Shown piece by piece: positions 13,541 through 27,300 of a DNA stretch of 64,000 nt. Positions within the stretch are counted from its first letter, which is position 1. Every line of letters starts with the position of its first letter. A model generated the notes under the pieces. The model was given only the letters and a program-made list of their open reading frames with translations, searched no databases and had not been told where the DNA came from. The stretch lies in contig LS997567.1 of assembly GCA_000469685.2 (NCBI GenBank), forward strand, positions 2,736,663-2,800,662, in the 5' to 3' direction. The position numbers and the translations under genes were made by a program. This DNA comes from Haemonchus contortus. Lineage: Eukaryota; Nematoda; Chromadorea; Rhabditida; Trichostrongylidae.

Positions 13541-16500
13541 CAGAGGTACCACCATCACTCGTCATCTGTGCGGTCATGACATTCCAGGACCACGTCAATT
13601 GGAACCAGTCGCCAACTAGAAAGTAGAACAGCGAAAAACATTTTGGACCATAATATTTTCCTTCCAAAATTATAACACTCTTTGTCCTTCATACAATATG
13701 ATTACTCGATGCTTCATATGCCGAAATGGTTCGCTTTCCTCAGCCCATGGTACTTAATAACTGGGCCGAATCTCATGCACGAAAAGGACCGTTGACTGTG
13801 GAAGGATCCGATCCTCAAGACTGTGTTGGTGGATCGCAACGCTTCTACCCATTGCGCTGCCCTCTTAACGGGACCTGGTGGTCCCACGTAATTGCTGGTA
13901 GGCTGAGCTTTTCTAGGGAGCCGATGCTATTCGTGGAGCTTCAGCGGCAGCAGTAATATGTTGGCGTTGTCCAGGACGATGGAGGCTCGCTGGACGCATG
14001 TTTACTTTCGGTCATCCAAGCGCACAATGTATGATCAGTTGTTGCACGGATCCATCATTCATAGCTGACAAATTTAGCTTTCCACAGTACGATACACCTC
14101 TTAGGCTTTTTGAACTGTTCTATATTGAGTTACGGGCTATCGATTGATTCCATTTCTGTCGCGTTACATTTAATCGTTAGTAGTGTTGATTTTTCAAAGC
14201 CAAAAACATTTTTCAATATTTTGTAATGGCAATTAGCCATTAAACAACTTAAAATGCTATAAAAAGCTCTTACCTCCCTAGTCCATCCTAGAGTATAAAT
14301 CTTTGAAAATCACTTCCATGAAGCCATGGCTAGGTTGCTCCCGATAAGAGTTTGGACATTCCTTTATTTATTTCGAAGAAAAATCCTGAAAATGAAGCTA
14401 TGGTACTTCCCTTTTTGAACTTTGCGTATGACTAAATGTTGCCGTCGACAGTGCGTGTGACAGTAATCGCTTTGCCGCAATTGCAGACACTATTTTTTGT
14501 TTCACGTTTATGTGATATAGACCAGCTTAATAGAAGGCAACTTGAAGTGAAGGTTGAGTCACTGCTAGATGGTGATCCAAACCTATTGGAACTCAATCAT
14601 ACTTGTAATTACTTGTCTATAGGCTGGAAAAGGAAGGGAAAAAGAGACAAATTAGTTGAAACTTGCCTCAGAACCATTACTGATTCGTTAGAATAGCTTT
14701 CTCCGCTATGAGTTAGTCGTCTTTCTGTGAGAGTCTTTCATCGTTCATTCAAAGTGTTTGTTCATCGATTCGCCCTAACTATTTGCTTGCAGTAAGTACT
14801 GAAAGGGTACTGGTACAGCTTAATCGGGACTATTCTGACTAGCTAGTGCTCCGGAAATATTAGTAATTATAAAAAGGAAAGCGATAGAGCCAGTTAGGAG
14901 TTTACCTCAGTGCCTACTGACGTACTGGAGAATCTGCAGGCATAATAGGGGGTCCTTTAACATTCGGTCCCTTTTGAGAATGTCTATCAGCCTTGAAGAT
15001 CTCCCTTCGGTACGCTACACAGTTCATGTAATGGGTTTTTTCAAAAAAAATTATCTAAAAGGGTCTGGATCGGACGGCATCATGTCGGCAAAAACTCGTA
15101 TCATGGGGCCTCTGAGGTGTCTCCAGCCTGGTTTCGGAGCCGTCGATCTCGAAGAAATTCCCCCTCTGCTTCATTCATCAGCCTTATTCCTCCCCCTTCC
15201 TCCCCTTCCTCTCTCTTCCCCTTCCCCCTCCCCTCTGATTACTAACCCCTTGTCAACATATGAGACTATTTGACAAAAACTGTACCCATCGAGCAGGAGA
15301 AGAGGTCCCATGAATACTAGCGAACACTTCCAGTATAGACCAGCTGCTACCCCTTCCCCCTCCCCTTCTTCTATTCTTCCACTCGTAGAGAAATCTTTTC
15401 TGTTCGCTTGACCTTGTTTGCGTTCCTCGTTGTCCTCCATGCCAAATAAAAGGATGTCATCTCGAAACTTCTCTTTTTTTACTGCAGTAGCGTATGTAGG
15501 TTAACCTACATTGTATTTCCAGCATTTCTAGGTGAACCCCTACAAACAAAGCTACAATGAAAGCATTTAAAAAGAACATCCGGAACCGGTTGTGAAACTA
15601 TCGGCTTTCTGTTGCCGACGTTCCTTGAGCGCATTTGTTTGATCAATGCTGAATCGGACATAGAGCGGACCGTATTTTCAAGTGGACAACACGGTTCTCT
15701 ATAGAGCTGTTTGGATGTTTGGAAGCTTGACAGCAGCTGCTCTAAGTAATCCTTACGTTCGGATTTACGCCTGTCATGTTAAGCTACTCTCGTTTTTTGC
15801 CTTTCATTGAAGCCACTTTCTGTAGCCTCAACCATCTTCCTACCTTCGTAACTTTGAAACTGCATCTAGCAAAACCATTTGGTCCTTCGGTATTTTTTTT
15901 GAAGTAGCCTACGAAGAAGCAGGATCAGATCCAACCATTTGCCTGTCCGAAGTCCCTAATCACCCTGTGAGGGGTGAGGAAGTTACGTGACAGCAATTTT
16001 GCGAGCCCGGGACGAGATGAGAACAGCTGCGGGACGGGAGGATGAACGGGGCTTTTTTGGAGACAGTCGTCTCGATTAGCCGATTTTGTAAAGGAGAGGG
16101 TAAATAATGGTAGTTGTTATTTCATGTTAGTCAGCCCACCAGGAAAAAGAGGCGAAACAGAATGATAACTGCTAAACATTTATGAAATGAGCTCCATCCC
16201 TTTTATTTTTAATCTTAGGGTGAATGCGTTTTCATAACTTACCTGATTTATTTGAGCACCTTTGAGTTTTAGTATTAAAGTCATTTGTTTATCTTCGTTA
16301 ACGTCCATGTCCTTACAGAATCAAGAATCAATTCATCGTTTCTATTGATGGGGGCGTGGCTTCCTATGAGATGGGCGGGACTTCCTTTACAGGAGAGGCT
16401 CACAAAATATCAGACTCTTGACCGTAGACAGCGAAAATGACAAATTTAGACATCTTGGGGGGGGGGGCATTCTGGCTACTAACGAAGTAGGATTAGACTA

Positions 16501-16648
16501 AGTAACTTGTAGAATAAGTTGTCTCTGAGTTACAAGGTAAAGAAGGTAAAGCCGAGGAGTACTTAGTGGCTTATCTCCGCAAAGTAGTTTTCTTTCCAAC
16601 CATACCATAAGCAGTAATATCAAACAGTTTCCAGGTTTGAACGCAGTA
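13541..16648. other. Intergenic, with pyrimidine-rich tracts
   Basis: No supported gene. CT-rich low-complexity tracts lie at about 15.18-15.24 and 15.35-15.38 kb, and an 11-G run at about 16.46 kb. Open frames at 13.73-13.96 kb (76 codons) and 14.44-14.70 kb (86 codons) have no matching splice partners or family features. Confidence 0.4.
16457..16468 (+). repeat. Poly-G run
   Basis: About 11 G in a row in intergenic sequence upstream of the SEA gene. Confidence 0.7.
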
Positions 16649-19023
16649 ATGCAACACTCCTCACGAGGACGTGTTCCATCAAACTATTCTTCAAACGTGG
16701 GTGGAGAATCTTATATGAGAAGAGGAGATTGGCAAAGTAACAGTCCCCAGACGATCACATTTCATGGTAAAAGAAGGTACGCAATACACGTTTTTATTGC
16801 GCCAAATCAAGTCATATCGATCTGCATGCTAGGATTGCCTAGACTTATCCTTTCAACACATTTCATCTAAGGAAAAGGTCGGAAGGGTAAAGGATCAATT
16901 CTTTAGGCTCCCGTCTTTCCTATTCTGAGATGAGCCCCCGCATGCGGTTCCCTTTCAGAATGGCGTTTTGATGCGTTTGTGGCCTATACAATGACTAACG
17001 GAAGCCGACTCATGTACAATTCAAAATATTTATCTTCCAGACGGGTCCAGGAGCAATCCCGAAGCAATGAAAGGCTTGACTGGCAGAGCGGATTTCAATC
17101 CAGCGATCCTGGGACTATGCCTGTGATAGGGCGCTACTTGGCACCCACCCGCTTTGTTTACAGATACCAGAATATATTTACGATCTCGGTTAGAATAAAT
17201 CCAACTATAGACGATGGTTCGGGTAGCAGTTCGTAGCAGAATGTTCGTTTCTAAATAGGTGAAGGCCCAATCAGAAGGATTGCATTTCGCTGTTTCGCCT
17301 GAGTTTTCTGGCGCACTCTGTCCACAACAGATTTCAACCCCGCCCCTTAGTTGGCCTACACCCTTCTGTACAAACATCGAATTTCTCTGAACGACGCTCT
17401 GAGATAAAATCAGAGCTGCACTTTATTAAGGGCACATTTTCAACCATCTATCAATGAATTTCCATTTCAGCACTAAACGTTTGGTCATTGGTGTCTTCCT
17501 CATCGCTATCATTTTACTTATCGCCGCCATAATAATTATTATCCTATTCTTGACAGGAGGTTCGTTTAAATTTTGCTGTTTTTTTACAACTTTTGTTTTT
17601 GGACTCGAATGACAGACAGCCTGAAAAGTTGTGGTCCGATTGCGTATAGGCCCTTAACAGAGACAGCCAGACCGCAGACAAGCACTCACTTTTACTGGTC
17701 CTTTACATAACGGATTTCTGTTCCTTGTGAGCTTCTCACCAATGAAGTTAGTCCCCTTTCTTATTCGCCTTCTTCCTCTATCAACACCAATCAATCCAAT
17801 CAATATTTGTGGTCATCGGTACTGCACCGTTCAAAGTTGGGCGCCGACCATGGCATGGCCCGACCTTCAAAAAATAAAAGCAAAAAAAAGCTTAGAAGAG
17901 ACATGTCCCAGACATGACTGCCTTCCGAGGGACCTTCCTTGTGAGCCTAATTCCTCTTCATAGCTGCTCAGTACAACGCATATGAGTGGGAGCATCATCA
18001 TTTAACAGACCAGTGAAACGGTTAATTTTGAAAAAAACAACTCCCCGCCAAAAAACGGCATTTTCAAGATTTTACCTTGGAAAACTACCAGAATGATCTA
18101 CAGGCATGAATTTTACTAACACTATTACATTAATACCCATTAACTGTTTTAGTGATTTCTATGGCAAGAGAACCTTATATCATGGACATAACCACAGCGG
18201 CATTACCACCAGTGGTATATCCGCCTTCACCGTCGATTCCAATTACTCAGACTCCAATTCTACCTCCAGTTGTCGCCATACCGGTTAATTCTCGTTACTT
18301 TTTCGTAATTGCGATTACATGAGAGGAATTGCCGAGACGTTTCAGAATTACACGTATGCGGGAACTTTTCTCTTACTACGACAAGCAAATCCAGCCTACG
18401 ACACGAAAACCTCCGAAGTCTTCCGTTCAGCGTTCACTATGATTCAGTCAGCTGTAAGTAGTACTTCAGTACCGTAACCTAACCTTATATTCTTTTGAAA
18501 GTGAACGAAAAACCCTGGTTCTAAATCTCTGAATCATACGTAGTGTGCCTAACTTTTTAGCTGACCGCAACAGTTGCTCATTCTTCACTGCAATCTTACA
18601 ATCCATTTGTTGCATTGAACGACATACAGAACAGGTAAGTAATCATGATTACTCGATTCTGCGTTTTTTTTTAAAGTCACCGGCCACACTGGACGAGTTG
18701 CATGCCTGTGGGCGGGGTGTGTGCTACCGGCGTGGTCAACAAGTGATGCCATTGGCGGATTGGTGCGCGGACCCCGCCCACAAGCTTACAGCGCCGTCGC
18801 CTTGACAGCTGCACTTCATTTTTTGAGTTCTTGTTTAAACGATCGTTTCAGAGGAGCCGACTTACTCGTAAGCTTCCGATTAGAACTACAATCTCGAGCT
18901 CCTCTTGACACACGAGCGATACAGAACACTCTGCGTGGTGAACGAACGAATATCGAAGCGGAGTTGGGTTTAAACGCGTCAATCGATCCGCAAAGCATTA
19001 CTGTAACACAGACTTTCAAGTGA
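16649..19023 (+). CDS. Single-pass type II membrane protein with SEA domain
   Basis: Seven exons join in frame: 16649-16766, 17041-17122, 17471-17559, 18153-18283, 18346-18453, 18561-18634, 18852-19023, giving 257 aa. Phases agree at every junction and most acceptors are TTTCAG-like; the exon-2 donor (CCT/gtgata) is the weakest. Residues 1-66 are a polar cytoplasmic head without a signal peptide. Residues about 68-96 are a strong transmembrane helix preceded by TKR, which argues for a type II topology. A Pro-rich stalk (PPVVYPPSPSIP, ILPPVVAIP) follows, then a SEA domain from about 141 to the end. SEA features are YTYAGTFLLL at its start and GADLLVSFRLELQ centrally. SEA domains are extracellular modules of mucins and membrane proteases, often autoproteolysed. 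I do not see the usual G-S-[VIA] cleavage site. The protein stops directly after the SEA fold (ITVTQTFK), so no enzyme domain follows. A further 3' exon is possible through a GTGATT donor just before the stop. No orthologue name is claimed. Confidence 0.75.
18284..18345 (+). other. 62-nt intron that resolves an apparent frame break
   Basis: Reading straight through from the proline-rich stalk hits TGA near 18320, while the SEA frame is one register off. Splicing from CCG/gttaat to ACGTTTCAG/AATTAC restores one continuous frame and gives a short intron that ends in the nematode acceptor consensus. The SEA gene is therefore intact, not frameshifted. Confidence 0.7.
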
Positions 19024-22000
19024 TTACGTGTAACACATTTCACTTCAAACTATAGCCCTAGTATTTGATACATATTTGATGTAGGCAGAACTCTTCTGCT
19101 CTAAATTTGCGAACTATATTTTTACATTGTGCTTTAGCATAATAATGTAAATATAATAATAGGTCTAAAGTGACTTTGCATATGACCTGTACCCTCATGA
19201 CCTCTTTTCAGCTATGTTCCCGGTAATATGCATTTTAAGGACAATGCTAATGCACTTCTCGTTCTCTGCCAATTCTTTTCACTTCATAATAATTTGAAAT
19301 TTAGGTGAAAATGCATGGCTAATCAATAATGATAATTAATCTTAATAATAAATATTGATTTTTTTTCTGACAGACATGAGTGGAGCCTGTGAGCAAATTA
19401 GCAGCTTCTACAGTCTTGCACGGGAAGCGCATACGATGATCTCCCATTGGTGGAATGACCTATGCACCAATAGTAGGCTTTATTCGCGCGTTCTTGCTCC
19501 GCCTTCTGTAACAAGGTGAAACGGCAAAAAGTGATCTTTACAACAAATAGTATATTTCGGATAAATGTAGATCAAGATCTACTCGAATTCATAGGAAGAA
19601 ACCTTGTGATTGTCCTTGTTTTCTAAAAAGCCACTCCTTTCACCTCCACCCTTGACCATAAATCCTCATTTCGTCATTCAGTGCTTCTTCTAATCCTATA
19701 TAATGTAGGAACTCTTTAAATAGAACGCAATCTGACTCGATTTTCCTCCTCAGACTGTCCGAAATGGCTCTTGAGGTTCTCGGGTATAACGGCGAAAAAG
19801 ACGACCTCAGTCAGGCGCACCATGGTAACTGCGATAGCCCATAGTTGATCGTTTGGCCGTTCGATATTCCGAACTACTCAGACGATTTCGACCATGGGAC
19901 AGGTCTGAGAGTGCGGAGCCCTCTGCAGCAGGCCGACGCATCTTCCAATCTTTCGATAGGCCTAGGATGAACGAAAAATCGTTGTTAGTTCTAATGAAGG
20001 TGCCTGTATATATGTGATGAATTGCCGTCCGCCATAGGTTTTGCATTAGTGCGACCAGATATGAACGACGGCGAAGAAAAACCTTCTATGGAGTTGGCCT
20101 TAACCTCCGACAGATGTGGTGTATTTCTGTGGCCCCGCCACCAACCACTGAATGAAATCCTTTCGTAAAAGCGCTCTAGTCCGGTCACCAGTAAATCGCG
20201 TATTTTTTATAAAACATGTAACCAGTTCACGCCAACTGTCCATTTGTACCAATGGAGACTTCTATCAAAGCATTACTTCCAGCTTTTCTCACATTTTCCA
20301 GATCCCACTTTCAATCAACCTATTGGAGACTCCATTATGAGGCATTCGTAGGGATGCAGCTGTCCTGACAACTAAGCCCCTTTCACAGACAGCGGCCTTT
20401 ATTTTTGCCTTTGTTCATAAGTACATAAGAGACAGACCATATTATACTAGTAATCAGAGCTTCTTACTGTCTTCATCGCCCGCTTTGCGAAGCTGACCGA
20501 AAACCTATAAGTATGCTCCTTTTTCACGACCCCAAAAAGTACGATCATCAATCCGTATGGAACCGGCTCCACGTTGGACGTACTTCTGTAACGCTTGAAA
20601 TCATTCATGGAAAATTAGATGGTCGAGATAGTTCTTCTCCTCGAGCTGGGGCCAGTTACAGATCCTTCTGCGCCTTGGTGCATCAGCGGACTCCCATTGG
20701 TCAGTGCAAACTCTGGCTCGTCTATGATTGGTCCAAGCTACGCTTACTGGTGCTATTTACTTTGGAAGCGTTTAAATCTCATAACAATGCCCTTTTATTC
20801 CAATTTTCGCCTGCCATTTTTTACAGAAAGGCCATTGACATTGTTATTGAGCTCTCCGCTGTATATGGATGTGCTAAAGCGGGCAATGGGGCTGTGCTAA
20901 GGGGCGCCGCTAGCCCTATAGCACGTCCCATCCGCGCTATCGGGTGAAGGATTGGGCCTCAAAACGAACTCTTCTTCCAGGCTAATCGAATTTTCCGTTC
21001 GTTCATAGTCCGTGAATCGGTACGAGACTCGTTTCACTTTTGAGGGAAGTCAAAGGTACACTTCAACTTAACCTTGAATACTTGCGGCCTAGCAATTATA
21101 CATTACTCTGTCCCCTACACATTCACCACGCGTCATCGCCCGGTCTTATGTCCTTTCGTTTCTGAAGAAGTTCACGTTTCAAGTCCTACTTAGGTTTCTC
21201 GAAACATTTCGGGATTATTGATTGTTGCCAAGCGATCGATGCGTTCAAGCATCCATCTACGCGATTTCCTGACTTACTACTCGTCCCTTTTGATTCATCA
21301 GTTCGATCAAGTACTGGCCGTCGTGCCTTAAAGCGGGTCGAACAACTCAAGTGTATATTTTATTTTGAGAATAACGGTTAAGCCATGCTCTCAACGTGTC
21401 CTGCATTCATATTTTTACAATTATTACACTCACTTTTGATGCCTTTTAATGAGAAGTTAAAAGGGTATTTAGAAAGCAGAGGAGTTCAAAAATGTTAATC
21501 AATCAAGATTCCGAAATCATAGCCCATTGAGAATTATAAAGGTGGCCCAAGAAGAGCGGAGTTCCATCAATCGTTTCATCAGTTCCATCATCAATGAGAA
21601 GATTGTATGATCTGATTTCATTGTTGGTTGTGTTTTACCACGCAGTCACGCTGCGTCCATGGATAAATAAATAAATAAATAAAATCGTGGTTTTTTTTTG
21701 GTGGTCCAGTGACAAAAAAGGCTACCTAAAAGTATAAACGCTGGTCGAGTCCAATCAGTGACCGGACCTTTTGACCCTCTAATTTGTAGAAGTTTCCCAA
21801 GTGTTTCCCGAGATAGGACTCATCAGTAAATCGTCTGTTGAAGAACATGATTCGATGACCTCTGATTCATTAGTTTACAAGTAACTTGATTGTAATTTCA
21901 ACAGTATCTGCGATGAGGGGATCATCCGATTCACTCGAATTTCGACTGGAACCTTACTGATATTTGAGCTGCTCAGATCCACGATAAATTTGAGAAGTCT

Positions 22001-24327
22001 TACTTGTTTGGCTATACTAGTAACGAGTAGTTTCTCAGAAACCTCATGGCCTCATGCTTTCCTCATGCTTCAGACGTGGCAAACTCAGCATTCCCGCAGT
22101 TTTGTCTCCTCCCACTGTATCATCATCTTTTCTTTCTTATCGCTGGCACAGTCCGCTGAGCATTTGAAAACTCGTCCAATCTGTCCAATATTTCTTTCCA
22201 ATGACCAAGTGTCTTCTCGAGCGGAAATGATGGGTGTTCTAGTCTGTTGAGTGGATTCCAGACGTCAATCTTCGTCGTCATTGTCGTCGGTTAGCTAACA
22301 GGCCGTCGGCAGACATCATGGAGCCGCATCCGCACTCCTGTCATGCATACGTTTTTACATGAACTTTCGGATAGTTCTGGGGCATTTGGGCAACGTTTCA
22401 AGGCCGGTTCCATTCTTCCGCTTTATTTGTGCCGACAGCCGTCGTAAGGCTATATGTATGTACAATTATACATAGTGCATACCATTGTATTCTTCTTTGA
22501 CTGCCTCCATCACTGCGAAGACCGCCGGAACATTTTCTTCGCAACACTGACCACACACTAACTCGTTTTGCTTTGTCGAAGTTGTAGTTGCCGGTTTCTT
22601 TTCTTGTTAGGAACCTTTACCATACTGTAGACCTTGTCGTTTTACACGAATTCGTCCATGCTATGGACATTCGACCGGTCCAGTCTCTTCAAAAACTCTC
22701 GGCCTCTCTGATTCTTCCTATTTCTATCCTCAACTCAGCTACCAGAGGTTACTAAGTAGTAATAGTTCGATGCTTCTAGAGTCACAATCCCCTCCACAGG
22801 ACTACGGTATGGTGAGAATAAGTCTATGTCACGGATTTCTGGTAAATCAGAGCGCTCAGGATTATCTACCCTGATTGTTGCTGATTTGGGATAAGCCACG
22901 CGTTTTGTACCCCTTCAATGCTATCGAGTGACTGCATGGTCAAAACAGTAAACAATGAGAAACAGTCGATGAGTGGAATATGAGCAAGTCTGTAGTCCTG
23001 TGCTCCAGGCGAACCTGATTTCAACTAAACAGGGCGGTTTGAAGCATCGTTGGCTTGGGGAGGATTCGGTCTTTGGTCACGCTTGTTGTAATGGCGCCAT
23101 ACGCCATCCGACACGAACCCACTTTTGCCATGGTATAAGTTTCGGAGACAACGGCATACAGGCAGTCCTGGACTGGCACTTTCACCTTATTACTGCGTGA
23201 AAACTTAGTAACAGGCGATAGACTCTTAAGAAGGAAGTTTGGCTGAGGTACTTTATAGTGGTGGTGGGTATGATAACAGTGCTGGGGCTACTACTACTCC
23301 TCTACTTATCGCATCTGAATTGTTTGGAGCTCAACTTTGTCACATTTTTGCAATGTACTGTAGAAAAGGATTTAGTATCTGACTAGTGATGAATAGTTCC
23401 ACCTATGAACCTCAAAAGGTAGAAAAATGTCACCAGTGCTAACTGTTACAGTATGCAGTGAATGAAGCCGCGGTGAACCTATTCCAACCTGAGGCTTTCT
23501 TGGGATGACGATAGCTCAGAAACCATAATTCTGCTGGAGGAGCCTTTCCGTTTTCCTACTTTATTTGGGATTGAAGTAGGACCCGCTCTGATTTCTTCCG
23601 TTCTTGCAAAACTGGAGTGGGTAATGGCTCTCGAAAAATCGAGCGCGGCCACTGTTTTTTTCCCAACCTGGCCCCAAACCCTAGTTACCTACGCAACGCA
23701 TGCTGACCTATAAGCCTTAGGACTCCGATTGAACTTAAGGTCAAAAAATGTCCCATCACATATCAAATCCATTAAATAGCCAGGACTTACAACCGTCAGC
23801 CGAGGTCTCGTAAACCATTCATGTTTCAACTGTTTTATGCTTTTTTGAAGATATGGTGAGCAATATCCACATCGACTTCAATCTTTACTTCTAGTACTTA
23901 GAGGTAGGTACTATCAATAAAATCTCACCTAATGATGTGGTGGCGTGGTCTGATTTTGTCGTGACCAGACTGTGGTTGAGCAACATGACCGAATCTCTCG
24001 TTCTTCATGTTATTTCGTCAGACGTAATCACTTCATTTTACGAGCGTCTCTTGGAATCATCTACAATTTAATAAGTTGGATAATAAATGTAAAAAAATCC
24101 TCTTTGGAGCCAGTGTGCTTTTATTCGTTTTTATTCGTTTTATTTACTAGTTTTTTTTTCGATTATTTTCGTCATTTGATAGTTTCAGTCGGCCGAATGA
24201 AGAAAGTACGAGGAAGTGATCGATGAAATCGTGCACAATTTCATTAATTTCAGTGAGATTATCGATTGCATTAGAACGTGTCTAATGTCGCGGATACTCA
24301 TAAATGCTACCTGAATAAAACTGGAAT
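19024..24327. other. Intergenic, no supported gene
   Basis: AT-rich sequence follows the SEA gene stop. A TAAA microsatellite lies at about 21.66-21.69 kb. Overlapping open frames at 20.51-20.95 kb (144 and 93 codons in two frames) contain no domain I recognise, and neither is bounded by convincing splice sites. The rest shows only short, unlinked frames. Confidence 0.4.
21662..21685 (+). repeat. TAAA microsatellite
   Basis: About five perfect TAAA units (ATAAATAAATAAATAAATAAA) in intergenic sequence between the SEA and ZP genes. Confidence 0.8.
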
Positions 24328-27300
24328 ATGCATGGTGCAGCGATGCGGTTTCTACTGTGTACCAGCCTTGTTATACAGGTACAACTAAAAATTTACCTCT
24401 AGATTTATGATAAGGCGTAGCGATGCCTTCAGCTCAGTAAGTGTGGCGATCGATTAACGTATGAATCAGCTGGTAGATGGAAATAAATCAGTAATTTTCA
24501 GATAACTTGTGCTGGTATAGCGAATAACGAATTACTTGGTTGGCCAGTGATCCATTGCAATGCTGAAACTATCGAAATGCAATTCACAACCAAAAAAGAT
24601 TTCCACGGTCAGTTATCAACTAGCTGACGAAATATTATTAGTTATATAAAAAATACTATAACATATCATAGAATATGATCGACGATTAACACAACTTGCA
24701 AATATCAGTGATTTACGTTAATTAAAAGGGACAAGCTGAGTGTATGGGTGAGTCGCTAGGAAACACAACCGGCCACCACATTGGCAGATTGTAGATCGGA
24801 AAAATGATCTATCAACGGGAATTCCCTAGCCTTTTCAGAAAATTTCTCATACTACTTACTTTATTCCCAAGCCTCCTGCGCTATCACTCCCCTCCTAAAA
24901 AGTCTTTGAAATGGTTTTTTTCGGCTAGTGATTTATAGGGTCGGAATAGAGCCGGTGGTTCAAGGGCTGGGAGCTTCGCGTGGAATTTTTTAAAACAGTA
25001 ATATCGATTATAAATAATCTGACTACCACTGCGTAGCTGGTACGGTACGATGCTGAGAGTCGAATTCATGATTTTTCAGGTAAAGTATACGTTAAAGGAA
25101 GTTACCATCATCCCGAATGCCGAGTAGACTACAATCCAAAAGTAACTGGAAAATCTTTGACTGGGATAAAGATAGAGCACGGAGCTTGTAACATGAGTCG
25201 TCAACGATTGGTAATTCGTTTTTATTATTCAGAAATCACACTGTTGGCCCTATGCATACTATTCCCAATAGTTAGAGCGCTTTCGAGATTCGTTCGGTCT
25301 CAAAGCGCACGAAAAGCTTATGTGTTTCGCTTGACTCTCCCACCCTCAGCCTAGTCCTTCCTAGGCTCAGCTTCCGGTCTAGGTATGCGAGGAACGCGTT
25401 TCAATCATCCTCAAGGCGCATCGTCTTGGAGATTGAGAATCCTCACTTTTATTCTTCCAGGTACCTCCCGAAGGCATGATTCTCTCCACTGTTCTCGTGA
25501 TCAGTTTTCATCCTGTACGTTGCTATTGAATTATTATAAAAGAATAAGGGTGGGATTATAAGAGATCATAATTAAAGGGGATGACTGGGAGAATAATCGA
25601 ATGAAATGGATGGAAGTACAGAACATTTAACTATTTGCACGTAGATCTGAAATTTACTCGGTTTTGCCTACTCAATAATGCTCTCCCTTGCTTACAGGGA
25701 AAAATGGCAATTTAAACCTATAGCATTCATCAGTTATGAGATTCTCAAGGGCGGAGCTTCCGCAGCGGGGCGGACCTTTTCGGTCATCGCTGCCGCAATG
25801 CAAAAGTACCACGGAGGCTTATCATGAGTCAGTAATTCATTAACTAAGAAACCAGCTTAGTGTTTAATAATTATCGGATAGTTTAAGAGTTAACTCCCAT
25901 GTTCGCTTTTCTTGAAACCTGGGCATCTGTACTATCATTAACCCATTGACGACCGCGTGGCCCGCCGGCGGGCCACATCATAACGTGCTCCTGTAGTATT
26001 TTTATTATTTATCAAGTGTTCTTATAATTTTTTCATGTTTTCAACTATCAGATGAGCTCACAACCTTCTAGAGAATCTTGAGGCATCGTGGTCCAGGAAT
26101 CATTCACCTCCAAATAAAGTTATAAGAGAAATTAAAAGTTAAGGTAAGGACAACGTAAAAGGCGCGGTCGCCGATGGGTTAATCATTGCCAGAAATCGTT
26201 TCGGGGAAATTTTACGAGCTTTGGTTTTGGAAAGCTAATGACGACCGTCTTTTCAAAATATCTCATTTTTTGAAGTTGTTCAACGAAGAAAAAATTCATC
26301 AAGCTGATGTACTCCTTTGAAAAAAACACCTTTACAATTGCAAAATTGAAAGATTTTCTAGGACCACGTTGTATATAGTTTCATTCAGGCCTGATGTAAT
26401 GTTTTGAGAAGAAGAGTTGAAAGAAAGTAGAAATTTCGGTGAATAAAACAAAAAATACAACTGCAGTCCACATGTGGACTGCATGGTCGTCAATGGGTTA
26501 AGCAATGCTTCTGTGCCACAGAGAATAATAATAAAAAAACCTGTGTGGCGCAGAGGCATTTACTAATAACAGTTTAAAGAGTTGTTTGAAGTGGTCAAAT
26601 TTTCTCCGAAGTTGCTTGTTCTGGGTCGACTTTGAGGAAGGTCTGGAAAACAGGATTGAGAGTGAAGCTGAAGTTCTTCATGTTGTAAATTCTCTTAGCA
26701 GGCGGACGACATCAAAAAGATGCAAATTGCCTCGAATTATTCCGAGAAATTATTTGTTTCCGAACCTGCAGAGACTGAATGGACTGAATGCTCATCATTT
26801 TCCAGTTGTTCATCACCAAGGCTGACAAAATGTTCACCGTAAGATGTGTGTATAAAGAATTGTCACAGACCATCACTGCCAGACTTCAAGTCAGGTTCGT
26901 TGCTAATACAATTTGCTGATGATCCATCACAAAAATAAACACTTTCTACATCTTTCAACTTGGCCCAGATGACATTAGCTGCTATGTAAGTATGTTGATT
27001 TTGAGGTTTGTTGTGGAAGGTACGTCTTGCTTCCAGCATGCTGCCATCTGAACAATTACCCACTGGGTCAGCTTCTCCAGTCTGTTCCTATACCATTAGA
27101 AGGGATTCGCTGGATGGTGAAATACTTACATACGCCAAAGTTGGTGACCAAGTAGTTCATAGATGGAATTGCGACACAGGTTTGTGCATAATTTGATGCT
27201 TCAAACCACATCTTAACCTTTCTTTGCAACATCTGAGCTTATCGCAGGAGGAAAAGTTAGAATTGCAAACGCCTCATCCCATATTGAAGGGGCGGGGCTT

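Noticed and set aside
18721..18851. In-frame upstream extension of the last SEA exon
   Set aside because: A TTTCAG acceptor at 18851 and phase agreement with the previous exon place this stretch in the intron.
20513..20947. 144-codon plus-strand open frame and a 93-codon frame inside it
   Set aside because: Two frames compete, no recognisable domain, no convincing splice sites; not enough for a gene call.
26832..26837. GTAAGA donor inside the ZP exon at 26806-26894
   Set aside because: Reading through it gives VRCVYKELSQTITARLQV, the expected conserved ZP sequence, so it is not used as a splice site.
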